64,000 nucleotides of DNA from Clostridiales bacterium (GCA_012839185.1 DUNU01000014.1:1-64000); one strand, 5' to 3'; numbered from the stretch's first letter, positions 42,607 to 52,138 are shown. The notes: generated by a model from the sequence alone, not told the origin. Translations and numbers: made by a program.

Positions 42607-45326
42607 TGGGATTATTTTCAAAATTGTTCGGCAATTACTCGCAAAAAGAAGTAAAACGAGTTGAGCCGATAAAAGATAAAGTGTTGGCATTGGAAGCTGA
42701 ATATGCCGCAATGACCGATGAGCAATTAAAGGCGAAAACGCCGGAATTTAAGCAAAGACTTGCAAACGGCGAAACGCTTGAAGACATATTACCCGAAGCA
42801 TTTGCCACTTGTCGCGAGGCATCATGGCGTGTTTTGGGTATGAAACACTTTCCTGTTCAGGTTGTCGGCGGTATAATTTTGCATCAGGGCAGAGTTGCCG
42901 AAATGAAAACGGGTGAAGGAAAAACTTTGGTTGCGACCTTGCCTGCATATCTGAATGCTCTTACAGGAAAGGGTGTTCATATTGTTACCGTAAACGACTA
43001 TCTTGCTCGTCGTGACAGCGAATGGATGGGAAAAGTCTATCGTTTCTTGGGGCTAACCGTCGGACTTGTTGTTCACACTGAGTTATCCAATGAGGCGAAA
43101 CGTGAGGCTTACGCAGCCGATATTACATACGGAACCAATAACGAGATGGGTTTTGACTATCTGCGTGATAATATGGTTATGTATAAGGAGCAGAGAGTTC
43201 AGCGTGGTCATGTGTTTGCCATCGTTGACGAGGTTGACTCAATTTTAATTGATGAGGCAAGAACTCCGCTAATCATTTCCGGTAGAGGAGATAAGTCAAC
43301 TGAATTATACAAGGTTGCCAACGATTTTGTTTCTCGCTTAAAATGCGTCAAGGTAACAGAGCTTGATACCAAAATGGAGGCTGAGGACGTAGCCGAGGAC
43401 GGCGATTATTTAGTTGATGAAAAGGCAAAAACCGCCTCCCTGACCAAATCCGGCATTGCAAAAGCCGAACAGTTTTTCGGTCTTGATAATCTTATGGACG
43501 TTGATAACCTTCAAATTCAACACCACTTAAATCAAGCAGTCAAGGCTCACGGCGTAATGAATCGCGATGATGACTATGTCGTAAAAGACGGCGAAGTTCT
43601 TATCGTTGATGAATTTACCGGTCGCATAATGTTAGGTCGTCGTTATTCCGATGGTCTTCATCAGGCAATTGAGGCAAAGGAACATGTGAATGTCCGTCAT
43701 GAGACAAAAACCTTGGCAACAATCACATTCCAGAACTATTTCAGGTTATATAAGAAATTATCCGGTATGACAGGTACGGCTCTCACTGAGTCAGATGAAT
43801 TTCAAGAAATTTATAATCTTGACTGTGTTGAAATCCCGACAAACAAACCGATGATTCGTCTGGATAATCCCGACGTTCTTTATAAGACAACGGTTGCAAA
43901 ATATAATGCAATTATCGAGCAGATTAAAGAAAGCAACGCAAAAGGTCAGCCTGTATTGGTTGGTACCGTTTCAATCGAAAAGAGTGAAGAATTATCAAAA
44001 GCATTAAAGCGTGCAGGAATTAAGCATGAAGTATTAAATGCAAAACAGCACGAACGTGAGGCTGAAATCGTTGCACAGGCAGGTAAATGGGGTTCAGTAA
44101 CCATCGCTACAAATATGGCAGGTCGTGGTACTGACATTATTTTGGGAGGTAACGCCGAATATATGGCAAAAGCCGATATGCGTAAAATGGACATAAGTGA
44201 TGAACTTATCGCCGAAGCAACAGGTTTTGCCGAAACTGATGATCAAGAAATTCTTGATGCTCGCCGAACATTCTCCGAACTTGAATCAAAATATAAAGCC
44301 GAACTTGCCGATGAGGCAAATGCGGTAAGAGAAGCCGGCGGTTTGTTTATTATCGGTACGGAAAGACACGAATCCCGCCGTATTGATAATCAGTTACGTG
44401 GTCGTTCCGGTCGTCAGGGAGATCCCGGAGAAAGCCGTTTTTATCTTTCTGCGGAAGATGATTTGCTTCGCTTGTTTGCAGGCGACAGATTTTACAATAC
44501 TCTCAATATGTTCGGTTCTGCCGGCGATATGCCGATTGAGAACAAGATGTTCACAAATGCGATAGAATCAGCACAGCGAAAAGTTGAAGGCAATAACTTT
44601 GCCATCCGTAAGAATGTTCTTAAATACGACGACGTTATGAACGTACAGCGTGGTCTTGTTTATGATCAAAGAAATATGGTTCTTGACGGTGTTGACCTGA
44701 CCGAAACAATCAACAAGATGCTTATTGACAATATCACAAATGAAGTTGATTTTTATTGCAACGGCAAGCAGGAAGATTGGGACGTAAAGGGACTTGCTTC
44801 ACGTTATCCTTCTCTTTTACCAGACGGAAAATTGCCCGAAGTTAAGAATAAAGCCGATTTAGCCGACAAGTTGATTCAATTTGCACAATCTATATTAAAG
44901 CAAAAAGAAGAGCTTTACGGCAAAGAACTTTTTGACAAAGTTAAGCATAAGATATTGCTTGAAAATGTTGACCTTCATTGGATGGAACATATCGACGAAA
45001 TGGATCAGCTTAGAAATGGTATCGGTCTTCAGGCTTATGCTCAACACGATCCGGTAGTTATTTTCCGTGAAGAAAGTGCTGACAGATTTGAAGAAATGAA
45101 TCAGAATATCCTTAACGGTACGGTTAATATGCTTCTTAATGTAATTATCCGTACAGACAAAGATGTTGAACGCCGTCAAAAAGCACAGGTTACCGGTACA
45201 TCCGGCGGCTCGGACGGAAGTGAAAAAGCCCGACCGATAAAGAAGAGCAATAAGGTTGGCAGAAATGAGCTTTGTCCTTGCGGAAGCGGACTCAAATATA
45301 AAAGATGCTGCGGCAGAAATGAGTAA
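42606..45326 (+). CDS. secA: Preprotein translocase ATPase SecA
   Basis: SecA drives preproteins through SecYEG with ATP. The 906-residue protein has Walker A MKTGEGKT at 100-107, TVNDYLARRDSEWM near 128, DEVDSILIDEARTPLI near 210, the second motor domain with TNMAGRGTDIILG near 500, and DEMDQLRNGIGLQAYAQ near 800. It ends in a SEC-C zinc tail, CPCGSGLKYKRCC, at about 889-901. That tail binds lipids and, in other bacteria, SecB, which is notable given the SecB-like gene at 13477. It is the second gene of its operon. Confidence 0.98.
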   Translation: MGLFSKLFGNYSQKEVKRVEPIKDKVLALEAEYAAMTDEQLKAKTPEFKQRLANGETLEDILPEAFATCREASWRVLGMKHFPVQVVGGIILHQGRVAEMKTGEGKTLVATLPAYLNALTGKGVHIVTVNDYLARRDSEWMGKVYRFLGLTVGLVVHTELSNEAKREAYAADITYGTNNEMGFDYLRDNMVMYKEQRVQRGHVFAIVDEVDSILIDEARTPLIISGRGDKSTELYKVANDFVSRLKCVKVTELDTKMEAEDVAEDGDYLVDEKAKTASLTKSGIAKAEQFFGLDNLMDVDNLQIQHHLNQAVKAHGVMNRDDDYVVKDGEVLIVDEFTGRIMLGRRYSDGLHQAIEAKEHVNVRHETKTLATITFQNYFRLYKKLSGMTGTALTESDEFQEIYNLDCVEIPTNKPMIRLDNPDVLYKTTVAKYNAIIEQIKESNAKGQPVLVGTVSIEKSEELSKALKRAGIKHEVLNAKQHEREAEIVAQAGKWGSVTIATNMAGRGTDIILGGNAEYMAKADMRKMDISDELIAEATGFAETDDQEILDARRTFSELESKYKAELADEANAVREAGGLFIIGTERHESRRIDNQLRGRSGRQGDPGESRFYLSAEDDLLRLFAGDRFYNTLNMFGSAGDMPIENKMFTNAIESAQRKVEGNNFAIRKNVLKYDDVMNVQRGLVYDQRNMVLDGVDLTETINKMLIDNITNEVDFYCNGKQEDWDVKGLASRYPSLLPDGKLPEVKNKADLADKLIQFAQSILKQKEELYGKELFDKVKHKILLENVDLHWMEHIDEMDQLRNGIGLQAYAQHDPVVIFREESADRFEEMNQNILNGTVNMLLNVIIRTDKDVERRQKAQVTGTSGGSDGSEKARPIKKSNKVGRNELCPCGSGLKYKRCCGRNE

Positions 45327-45328
45327 AA

Positions 45329-46342
45329 ATGAATCCTCTGTTTAATTACCAAAATGAAATCCAGAGAAAGAAGGAACAAAGAGAACTTCGCTTTCTCTCA
45401 AACTCCGGAGCTTTAACTTTATTGGCATTTTCCGCTATTGCAATGCTTATCTCCTCTTTTGTGTTTTATGTGCCGTCATTGAGTGAGCGTTGCTTTGAAA
45501 GCACCGGTTTTTATCTGAGCTTTGATTTAATTTGTTCTTTCATATATCTGTTTCTTCCTTTTTTAGTGCTGTATTCAATATATAAAAAGCGTGATGCAAA
45601 TGCACGAATTTCTTTTGAATTTCCTAAAAAGAAGAAATATGTTGCATTATACTTTTTTGCCGGTATGGCATTTTGTATGATTGGCAGCTATATTTCAGCA
45701 TTTTTTATCGGTTTTATTGAAACATCAACCAAAACCGAGTTTGTATATGAATTATTCTCCACGCCGTCAAAAACGGATATATTCGGACGTATCATATATA
45801 TAATTCGCTTGGTGGTTTTTCCGGCACTTGTTGAAGAATTTGCAATTCGTGGTGTAATTATGATACCGCTTCGCAAATATTCCGATACATTTGCAATATT
45901 TATGTCTTCATTGATGTTTGCATTGATGCACGGGAACATGGTTCAGCTGCCCTTTGCCTTTATCGCAGGCTTTGCCTTAGCTTATGTCGTTATTGCAACC
46001 GATTCAATATGGCCTGCAATATTTATTCATATGGGCAACAACTCAATTTCTGTTATCCAATCCTTTATTTTGGAGGATTACCCCGAAGCAGAATTATTTA
46101 TTTTAATTCCCATCTTTGCCTTTATTGTCCTTGGAATTGCCAGCACGATTATTCTGTTTTCAAAAAAAGAGTTGCCGATACAACTTGCAAAAAACAGAAC
46201 AAGTATTCCGACCAAAGTGGCGGTTAAGAAGTATTTAACCACTCCGGCAATGATAATAGCAATTGTGTATATGCTCATAAGTACCCTTCTTCAAAGTGAT
46301 AAGGGTATGGAACTTATGCGAAAGATTGCAGAGATAATTTGA
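45329..46342 (+). CDS. CPBP-family intramembrane glutamic endopeptidase
   Basis: The 337-residue protein has about eight membrane segments and the CPBP (Abi/CAAX protease) motifs in order: VEEFAIRG near residue 171 (E-E-x-x-x-R), FALMHGN near 196 and HMGNNS near 235. These form the active site of Rce1-like proteases. Bacterial members mature peptides or act in bacteriocin immunity and signalling; the substrate is unknown here. It starts two bases after the secA stop and ends directly before tadA, so it is co-translated with housekeeping genes. Confidence 0.88.
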   Translation: MNPLFNYQNEIQRKKEQRELRFLSNSGALTLLAFSAIAMLISSFVFYVPSLSERCFESTGFYLSFDLICSFIYLFLPFLVLYSIYKKRDANARISFEFPKKKKYVALYFFAGMAFCMIGSYISAFFIGFIETSTKTEFVYELFSTPSKTDIFGRIIYIIRLVVFPALVEEFAIRGVIMIPLRKYSDTFAIFMSSLMFALMHGNMVQLPFAFIAGFALAYVVIATDSIWPAIFIHMGNNSISVIQSFILEDYPEAELFILIPIFAFIVLGIASTIILFSKKELPIQLAKNRTSIPTKVAVKKYLTTPAMIIAIVYMLISTLLQSDKGMELMRKIAEII

Positions 46343-46792
46343 ATGTACGATACTGAAATTATGCTTCTTGCATTAAGAGAAGCAAAAAAAGCGGCTGCTG
46401 AGGGGGAAGTGCCTGTCGGTGCAGTTATTGCTCGTGAGGGTGAGGTTATTGCAACTGGCAGAAACCGTCGTGAAAATGAGAAAAACGCACTTTGTCATGC
46501 CGAGATTGAGGCAATAAACAAGGCTTGCAAAAAATTGGGTGGCTGGCGGTTAAATGGCTGTGATATTTATGTTACGTTAGAGCCATGTCCGATGTGTGCC
46601 GGTGCAATTATCAACGCCCGACTTGACAGGGTTATTTTCGGTGCCTACGACGAAAAAGCGGGTTCTTTCGGCAGTCTTGTCAATTTTAATGACTTAAATT
46701 ATAATCACAAGCCCGAAATTATCGGCTCGGTATTGGAAAACGAATGTAAAGAAGTATTGGTGAATTTCTTTTCATCTTTACGCAATTGTTAA
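46343..46792 (+). CDS. tadA: tRNA-specific adenosine deaminase
   Basis: TadA converts A34 to inosine in tRNA-Arg(ACG). The 149-residue zinc deaminase has VPVGAVI near residue 23, CHAEIEAIN near 51 (zinc His and catalytic Glu) and LEPCPMCAGAIINARLDRVIFGA near 78 with the zinc Cys pair. Length is standard. It begins directly after the CPBP gene stop. The SRP RNA gene often found after tadA in Firmicutes is not seen here. Confidence 0.96.
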   Translation: MYDTEIMLLALREAKKAAAEGEVPVGAVIAREGEVIATGRNRRENEKNALCHAEIEAINKACKKLGGWRLNGCDIYVTLEPCPMCAGAIINARLDRVIFGAYDEKAGSFGSLVNFNDLNYNHKPEIIGSVLENECKEVLVNFFSSLRNC

Positions 46793-46806
46793 TTTTTGTA
46801 TTCTGC

Positions 46807-46835
46807 TTGATTTTTATAAAAAATTATGCTAAAAT
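46807..46835 (+). promoter_or_regulatory. Promoter of the ceramidase-like gene
   Basis: TTGATT (46807-46812) and TAAAAT (46830-46835) are 17 bases apart, about 30 bases before the start. Confidence 0.65.
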
Positions 46836-46865
46836 AAAAATATGAAATTATATTCGGAGGTAGTT

Positions 46866-48500
46866 ATGAAGAATTTTAAAAAGTTGCTTGCCGTAATTTT
46901 AGCGGCAATTATGGTTCTTTCGAGCCTTTCCGTCGTTGTTTTTGCAAGCGATGCAAATCTTGATTCGTCTGCCGATACAAGTTATCGTATCAAAGCAGGC
47001 TTTTACTCATTCGTAGACAAGGTTCTTGACTTGATTTTGAAAGCTTTGAATGCAATGATTCCCGGTCTTGACTGGGGCAGTGCATGGCCGACACTTGAAG
47101 AGTACACGTCAGACGGCTTTATGTCCGGAGATGCCACTTTTTCGGAAACCGTCGGCGTTGAGGCGAGCTGGTACATGGGTTATTCTAAAGCTTCTCTTTT
47201 AACCGGTCTTGATGTAATGGACGGGACTTATTATCTGGGCGGTGCCCTTGAGCCTTTCACCGGCAGAGCACCCGAAGCTGTTATTGATGATCAACAGGTT
47301 GTTGCTTATGCCCTTTCCGACGGAGAAACGCTTGTTGTTCATGCCGTTATTGACTGTTTCGGAATTTCACGCGGTGATGTTATTGCCATTCGTAATAATC
47401 TTGCCGATTGGGTAGAGGAAAACAATGTAACATCCATTCAGATTTCCTCCGTTCATCAGCATTCCTGCATTGATACCTTAGGTTTGGCTGCTCCGCTTGT
47501 TCCTGCACTTCTCAGAAATCCCCTTATGAGCATTTTTGCCGACCGCGACAGCTTTGTGTTAGGCACAAACAAAAACTTTATGGCAAATGTTTACAAATAC
47601 ACCGAAAGCGTTATTAAAAATGCCGTTGCCAGGATGGATATAGGTGAAATCTATGTCGGTGATATTAATATCGGCGACTATATCAAAGATAAGCGTGAGC
47701 CTATTAACAAGAATGATATGATGACACGTATAAGGTTCGTTCCCGCTTGCGAATCCGCCAACGAAATCTGGATTGTAAATGTGGATATGCACGATGTAAC
47801 TTTCGGTGCTGCCGCATCCGTTCTTTCTGCCGACTATCCGTATTATGTCCGTGAGGCACTGGCAGAACGGGGTGTTGATTGTGTCTATGTTATCGGTGCC
47901 GAGCTTGCTATAACTCCTCAGGGTGCTAATATTCCCGGTTTTGAGACTTGCGAAAATGATACCGAAAGAGCAAAATGCATTGCTGATGCTTTAGTTGCAA
48001 AACTCGGTGAAATTGAAAATGATGAGCGTCTTGATCCCATTTTGAATATTGCAAGCAAAGAAGTTCAGGTTAAAGCCACAAACGGAGTTCTCAAACTCGC
48101 TGTCCGTCAAGGTTTGATCAATGTGGTAGTTGCAAAAGACGGCACGGATCTTGTTCTTATTACCGAAATCGGTTATATGGAACTTGGCAACAAGTTGGGT
48201 GTTTTCCTTGCTCCCGGTGAAAATGATCCTCAGATGGTTTGGGGCGAAAAGACAGGCGAGCTTTTAAGTGCAGAACAGAGCTGGAACGGCACCACATGGA
48301 CAAAAACTCCCATTGCCGAAACGGCCGATGTTGAAAAACTCATCGTATTCGGTCTTGCAAATGACCAAATTGGTTATATAGTACTCGAAAGCGATGTCCA
48401 TTCAATTCTTACGGAAAACGAAGAAATCCTTTGCCCGTCCTATAAGGCAGCCGAGATTATCGTTTCTGCATTTGAAAATCTTATCGCAGACGTAAAATAA
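46866..48500 (+). CDS. Secreted neutral-ceramidase-like hydrolase
   Basis: The 544-residue protein has a signal peptide (1-27) and an amphipathic helical stretch at about 40-65. A domain follows that resembles the N-terminal catalytic domain of neutral ceramidase: GGALEPFTGRAPEAV, a D-x-F-G-I strand, and ISSVHQHSCID near residue 200, which matches the zinc-binding THTHSG loop. The later GDVSPN position of ceramidases appears as ELAITPQ near 365, so the usual nucleophile Ser may be replaced by Thr. Ceramidases cleave the amide of sphingolipids. Here the substrate may be another N-acyl lipid. It is monocistronic with its own promoter and GGAGG site. Confidence 0.72.
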   Translation: MKNFKKLLAVILAAIMVLSSLSVVVFASDANLDSSADTSYRIKAGFYSFVDKVLDLILKALNAMIPGLDWGSAWPTLEEYTSDGFMSGDATFSETVGVEASWYMGYSKASLLTGLDVMDGTYYLGGALEPFTGRAPEAVIDDQQVVAYALSDGETLVVHAVIDCFGISRGDVIAIRNNLADWVEENNVTSIQISSVHQHSCIDTLGLAAPLVPALLRNPLMSIFADRDSFVLGTNKNFMANVYKYTESVIKNAVARMDIGEIYVGDINIGDYIKDKREPINKNDMMTRIRFVPACESANEIWIVNVDMHDVTFGAAASVLSADYPYYVREALAERGVDCVYVIGAELAITPQGANIPGFETCENDTERAKCIADALVAKLGEIENDERLDPILNIASKEVQVKATNGVLKLAVRQGLINVVVAKDGTDLVLITEIGYMELGNKLGVFLAPGENDPQMVWGEKTGELLSAEQSWNGTTWTKTPIAETADVEKLIVFGLANDQIGYIVLESDVHSILTENEEILCPSYKAAEIIVSAFENLIADVK

Positions 48501-48516
48501 AATTTGATACAAAAAC

Positions 48517-48542
48517 GGGGTACGGAATAAAATCCGTATCCC
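48517..48542 (+). other. Hairpin after the ceramidase-like gene
   Basis: GGGGTACGGA pairs with TCCGTATCCC around ATAAAA (ten pairs, one wobble), but TGTAACTATG follows instead of a T run. It may slow RNA decay or act with Rho rather than as an intrinsic terminator. A 32-codon frame (48557-48655) with no ribosome site follows. Confidence 0.5.
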
Positions 48543-48660
48543 TGTAACTATGGGCTATGAAATATATTGATATAAGTAAATATTCAATGTCTGTCGAGAC
48601 TGTGTTTTCGCTGAAACATTACAGGATTGCCTTGATGAAATTAATAAGGCGGTGAAAATC

Positions 48661-49326
48661 GTGAACAGATTAAGTTTTGGGAACTCGGAAGAAAAAAAAT
48701 CTCCGAATCGTCGTTGCGTAATTATAGGCGGTGCGGATATTAAAAATTATGAATTTATCCGTGAAAATCTGAGACCGGATGACTATTTTGTTTTCTGTGA
48801 CAGCGGTTTGAGACATCTGGAGAATTTGTCAGTAAAGCCGAGTTTGATTGTCGGCGATTTTGATTCCCATGAGAATCCCAATATTGATGTTGAAACCATC
48901 GTTCTTCCTTGTGAGAAAGACGATACCGACACTGTATTTGCAGTCAAGGAGGCAATCAGAAGAGGTTTTGACGACTTTCTTTTGCTCGGTGTTGTCGGTG
49001 CAAGACTTGACCATACGCTTGGGAATGTGTCAATTTTGCTTTATCTTGACAAATTGGGCAAGAGGGGACTAATTATAGACGATTATTCCGAAATGGAAAT
49101 TGTTTCCGACAAGCCCGCTTATATTGATGATAATTTTGCGTTCTTTTCGGTACTAAACATATCGGGAACGGCAAAAGGATTAACAATAACAAATGCTAAA
49201 TATCCGCTTGACAATGCGGAAATAACATGTGATTATCAATATGGTATCAGCAATGAAGTCCTCTCAGGGAAGACGGCAAAAGTCAGTGTTTCTGACGGGA
49301 AATTGCTTTTAATAAAAATCAAATAA
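48661..49326 (+). CDS. thiN: Thiamine pyrophosphokinase
   Basis: ThiN makes thiamine pyrophosphate from thiamine and ATP. The 221-residue protein has VIIGGAD near residue 20, the metal-binding VGDFDSHEN near 63, KDDTDTVFAVKEAI near 83 and GVVGARLDHTLGN near 105, the family's key residues. The GTG at 48661 is preferred because GGCGGTG lies six bases before it. The GTG at 48652 is also in frame but would be within that site. No TPP riboswitch core is visible upstream. A strong terminator follows. Confidence 0.92.
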   Translation: MNRLSFGNSEEKKSPNRRCVIIGGADIKNYEFIRENLRPDDYFVFCDSGLRHLENLSVKPSLIVGDFDSHENPNIDVETIVLPCEKDDTDTVFAVKEAIRRGFDDFLLLGVVGARLDHTLGNVSILLYLDKLGKRGLIIDDYSEMEIVSDKPAYIDDNFAFFSVLNISGTAKGLTITNAKYPLDNAEITCDYQYGISNEVLSGKTAKVSVSDGKLLLIKIK

Positions 49327-49336
49327 ATAATATAAT

Positions 49337-49370
49337 CTCCTCGCTGAAATACAGTGAGGAGTATTTTTTA
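49337..49370 (+). terminator. Terminator of thiN
   Basis: CTCCTCGCTG (49337-49346) pairs with CAGTGAGGAG (49352-49361), with one wobble, followed by TATTTTTTA. On the other strand the T run is weak, so it may only partly end the leftward GH28-like transcript. Confidence 0.85.
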
Positions 49371-49413
49371 TATCAATTGTTCACCTTTGTTTGAAAATTC
49401 GGATAGAAGATTA

Positions 49414-50541
49414 TTACGAAAATTTAGAAATTTCCAAATCCAAGTTTGTGCCAAAATCGGAATAAGTTTCTTCTTTAGTCAGATTAAATACCTTTTCATC
49501 TTTTGTTATAATATCTTTAACAGCAATCTTGCCGACATGAGAAATTGCCAATGTCGGTTTATTGTTATTGCTGTATTTTCTTTTTACATTACTCAGTCTG
49601 AAATTATCAACCTTGCTTTCAATGACAATCATTGCCTTTTCAGGTGAATTTTTGTCCCAGTCAACTTCCATATTGTTTATTGAAATATTGTAAATATTCC
49701 CGACTTTTTCGTTTTTGTCCTCAAACAGGGGTGTTCTGCAATATCTGCCGGCATCAAGATTTATTGCGTAATTCCTGCAACCGCCTTTAATATTATCAAT
49801 TTCAATATTATAAATTGATGAATTGACACTTAACATTCTCAAGAACGTAAAACAGTTTTCCGCAAAAACATTTTTTATCTTTATGTCTGAAATATCACCG
49901 CATACCATGTCAAGATTTTCAACTCTCCCAATGCAGTCGTCGGCATTGAGTGCAATTAAGTCATCGTTTGTCTGACCGTATGACACGGCTTTTATGTTTT
50001 CTATAATACCGTTATGAACTTCTCCGCCAAAGTGCAGTCCGTCCTGATTGCTGGCAGGTTTTTCGCTGAAGAAATTAATGTTTTTAATTTCAAAATCATT
50101 GAGTTTGCACATTCTGATGTTGTAAGCAACCGAATTTGCAACCGTGAAATCATAGAGATATAAGCCCTTGACGTTGCTAAAATTCATTACCGTACCCGAA
50201 TAACCGTTTACATCAAACAAATCCGCCTTGACGTTATATTTTCCCTGATTGTTTCCGTCCCAGATACCGCCTGTAATTTTAATGTTGCAGTTTCCGTTTT
50301 CGGTGTCTGAGTTTGAAATTAAAAAATCATTCCTTTTCTTCGGTGTATCACCGCACATAAAAAGTCTTGCTTTTTCATGTGCCGTAATTGTTGTATCTGA
50401 TTTAACTAAAAGCGTTTTCGTAATTCTGTAATCTCCTTCGGGAATGTAAACCTTGCCACCCTGTTCAAATGCTTTTTGAACAGAGAGGGTGTCGTCAGTT
50501 ATCCCATTTCCTATTGCACCGTAGCCCTTAACATTTATCAT
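49414..50541 (-). CDS. Right-handed beta-helix protein, GH28-like
   Basis: The 375-residue protein starts INVKGYGAIGNGITDDT, the pectate-lyase-3/GH28 entry motif, and continues with beta-helix rungs to the end. Around residues 168-210 it has NQDGLHFGG and NDDLIALNADD, which resemble the N-x-D and D-D catalytic residues of GH28 polygalacturonase-type enzymes. No signal peptide is present, so it may act inside the cell on imported oligosaccharides or have an unusual export route. The ATG at 50541 follows GAGGTGG. It has its own consensus promoter and stands alone. Confidence 0.8.
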   Translation of the reverse strand: MINVKGYGAIGNGITDDTLSVQKAFEQGGKVYIPEGDYRITKTLLVKSDTTITAHEKARLFMCGDTPKKRNDFLISNSDTENGNCNIKITGGIWDGNNQGKYNVKADLFDVNGYSGTVMNFSNVKGLYLYDFTVANSVAYNIRMCKLNDFEIKNINFFSEKPASNQDGLHFGGEVHNGIIENIKAVSYGQTNDDLIALNADDCIGRVENLDMVCGDISDIKIKNVFAENCFTFLRMLSVNSSIYNIEIDNIKGGCRNYAINLDAGRYCRTPLFEDKNEKVGNIYNISINNMEVDWDKNSPEKAMIVIESKVDNFRLSNVKRKYSNNNKPTLAISHVGKIAVKDIITKDEKVFNLTKEETYSDFGTNLDLEISKFS

Positions 50542-50576
50542 AAAACCACCTCTCGACCGTAACATATAGTTATTTT

Positions 50577-50605
50577 ATTGTAACGCAGTGCAGGCAATTT
50601 GTCAA
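50577..50605 (-). promoter_or_regulatory. Promoter of the GH28-like gene
   Basis: On the minus strand TTGACA (50605-50600) and TACAAT (50582-50577) have a 17-base spacer, 35 bases before the start. Confidence 0.8.
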
Positions 50606-50621
50606 TATTCATAATGCTGAA

Positions 50622-50660
50622 TAATACAAAAATCCTCACTGCCATGAGGCAGTGAGGAGC
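50622..50660 (-). terminator. Terminator of the CmpB-like gene
   Basis: CCTCACTGCC (50634-50643) pairs with GGCAGTGAGG (50648-50657), and a T run follows on the minus strand. Confidence 0.85.
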
Positions 50661-50664
50661 CTTT

Positions 50665-51594
50665 TTACATCATTTCTTCGCCTTCGGTTGAAAGCTCGGT
50701 AAGAAGTTCATTGAGTGTGATTTTAAGCTCTTCAAGCTTTTCTTTTCCGTTTTGCCTGAGTCTGTTGTATGAAGCATATTTGGCTTGCTCCGTTGACGGG
50801 CGTACAAGTTTGTGAGTTGAAAATGTATGTTCAAGATTTGTTTTGGTGGCTTCAATCTCATGAATGGTATTCGTTACAAAACTGACCGCATCGGCAGCTT
50901 GATCATTGATTTTTCCGTTGATTTTTGAGCCTGTTTCCTCTGCGGATTCTTTTAGTGATGCTCTCATTGAGGTAACGGCGGTTTTGATTTTATTTATGGT
51001 ATTGAACACTTTTCGTACATCAAGAGCCGCTTTGACAGTAAAGAATAAGTCAATAAGAAATATGATAAGTACGACGACAAAGGCGATATTTCGCCACAAT
51101 TCCGGAATTTTGGTGTACCAATTAAGATGGAATGGCTGAACGATATATATATAACAATATGATGCCAATCCCCAGATAAGAGTATGTTTCAGGCAAATTC
51201 TGCCGTTTATGTTTAGGAAATAGCCTGTATAATCCCACCAGCGAGCATTAAATAGTTTTTCCATTAAATAACTTGTTATATACTCAACAATATCGCATGC
51301 AACCATGCCTAAAATTACAACAAGCCAAGGTTTATCATAAAAACGAGTAAGTAATACGCCGATAACCAAAGCACCCGTGCCGTATATAGGACACATAGGT
51401 CCGTAGAGAAAGCCTCTGTTTATCGGTTTCATTTGACCGAGTGAGCAGTAAAGAGATTCAAAAAACCAACCGACAAAACTGAAAATAAAGAAAGACAAAA
51501 TGACATCAACAAGACGCATTTGTTCCATTTTTTCCGGATAAAAAACAGTCAGTTGTTTAATCAGGCTCCATGCCGAAATTAATAATTCTTTCAT
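50665..51594 (-). CDS. CmpB-like putative ABC transporter permease
   Basis: The 309-residue protein matches the 'putative ABC transporter permease' (CmpB-type) family common in Clostridia: FSFVGWFFESLYCS near residue 38, NRGFLYGPMCPIYGTGAL near 58 and EYITSYLMEKLFNARWWDYT near 105. About five membrane segments are followed by a charged, helical cytoplasmic tail (about 205-309). Function is not established for the family. The start at 51594 overlaps the HD gene by 38 bases; in-frame ATGs at 51528 and 51519 are possible starts. Confidence 0.8.
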   Translation of the reverse strand: MKELLISAWSLIKQLTVFYPEKMEQMRLVDVILSFFIFSFVGWFFESLYCSLGQMKPINRGFLYGPMCPIYGTGALVIGVLLTRFYDKPWLVVILGMVACDIVEYITSYLMEKLFNARWWDYTGYFLNINGRICLKHTLIWGLASYCYIYIVQPFHLNWYTKIPELWRNIAFVVVLIIFLIDLFFTVKAALDVRKVFNTINKIKTAVTSMRASLKESAEETGSKINGKINDQAADAVSFVTNTIHEIEATKTNLEHTFSTHKLVRPSTEQAKYASYNRLRQNGKEKLEELKITLNELLTELSTEGEEMM

Positions 51595-52138
51595 ACATCT
51601 TCGGGGTTTTCCCCATACTCCTTAAATCATTTTCAAATTTTTTGGAGAAATGTCCGCCTCGTGCGATTTTTAATTCGACAGAGGCACAATATTTGTCCGC
51701 TATGGTAACAATCCAGCCCTCTTTATATTTCGGCGGTATGGGCGTAAGCGGGAACATGTGACGGTGTATAATATTTTCTTCAATTTTTGTAAGCGTGGTT
51801 AATTCTCTTGCATTTTTCAATGCAAAGCCGGGATGCCGGTAGCCGTGTGGTCGATGACTCCAATCATTTTCGTGCCAATCGTAGTAGAATAAGTCATGTA
51901 AAATTGCACCGCGAACCGTCTGTTTTGTGTCGGCATTATACTTTTGTGCAAGTTTGTAGCTTAAATAAGTAACCGAGAGAATGTGTCTTAGTCGATTTAT
52001 GTGAGAATGTTGGGGATATATTTTAAGTCCCTGCACCTCGTCGCTTTGCCAAAGGTCAGCAAAAAGTCCGAAAAATTCAGGATTATCCTTCTCATTTATG
52101 AAATATGATTCAAGATAATGATCATACATTTTACTCAA
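51557..52138 (-). CDS. HD-domain phosphohydrolase
   Basis: The 193-residue protein has the HD pattern: RLRHILSVTYLSY near residue 52, GAILHDLFYYDW near 78 (His-Asp pair), a further His in NIIHRHMFPLTP near 128, and TIADKYCA near 148 (final Asp). HD proteins hydrolyse phosphate bonds in nucleotides or related compounds. The start is TTG at 52138 because GGAGG lies seven bases upstream; the ATG at 52129 is too far from it. The gene overlaps the CmpB-like gene and shares its promoter. Confidence 0.85.
   Translation of the reverse strand: MSKMYDHYLESYFINEKDNPEFFGLFADLWQSDEVQGLKIYPQHSHINRLRHILSVTYLSYKLAQKYNADTKQTVRGAILHDLFYYDWHENDWSHRPHGYRHPGFALKNARELTTLTKIEENIIHRHMFPLTPIPPKYKEGWIVTIADKYCASVELKIARGGHFSKKFENDLRSMGKTPKMYERIINFGMEPD

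Noticed and set aside
46793..46865. SRP RNA gene after tadA
   Set aside because: The gap is only 73 bases, AT-rich, and holds a promoter; there is no GNAR-type loop or room for the RNA.
48557..48655. 32-codon frame before thiN
   Set aside because: No Shine-Dalgarno and no recognisable product; may be chance.
48501..48660. TPP riboswitch expected ahead of a thiamine gene
   Set aside because: The conserved CUGAGA core and paired arms are absent.
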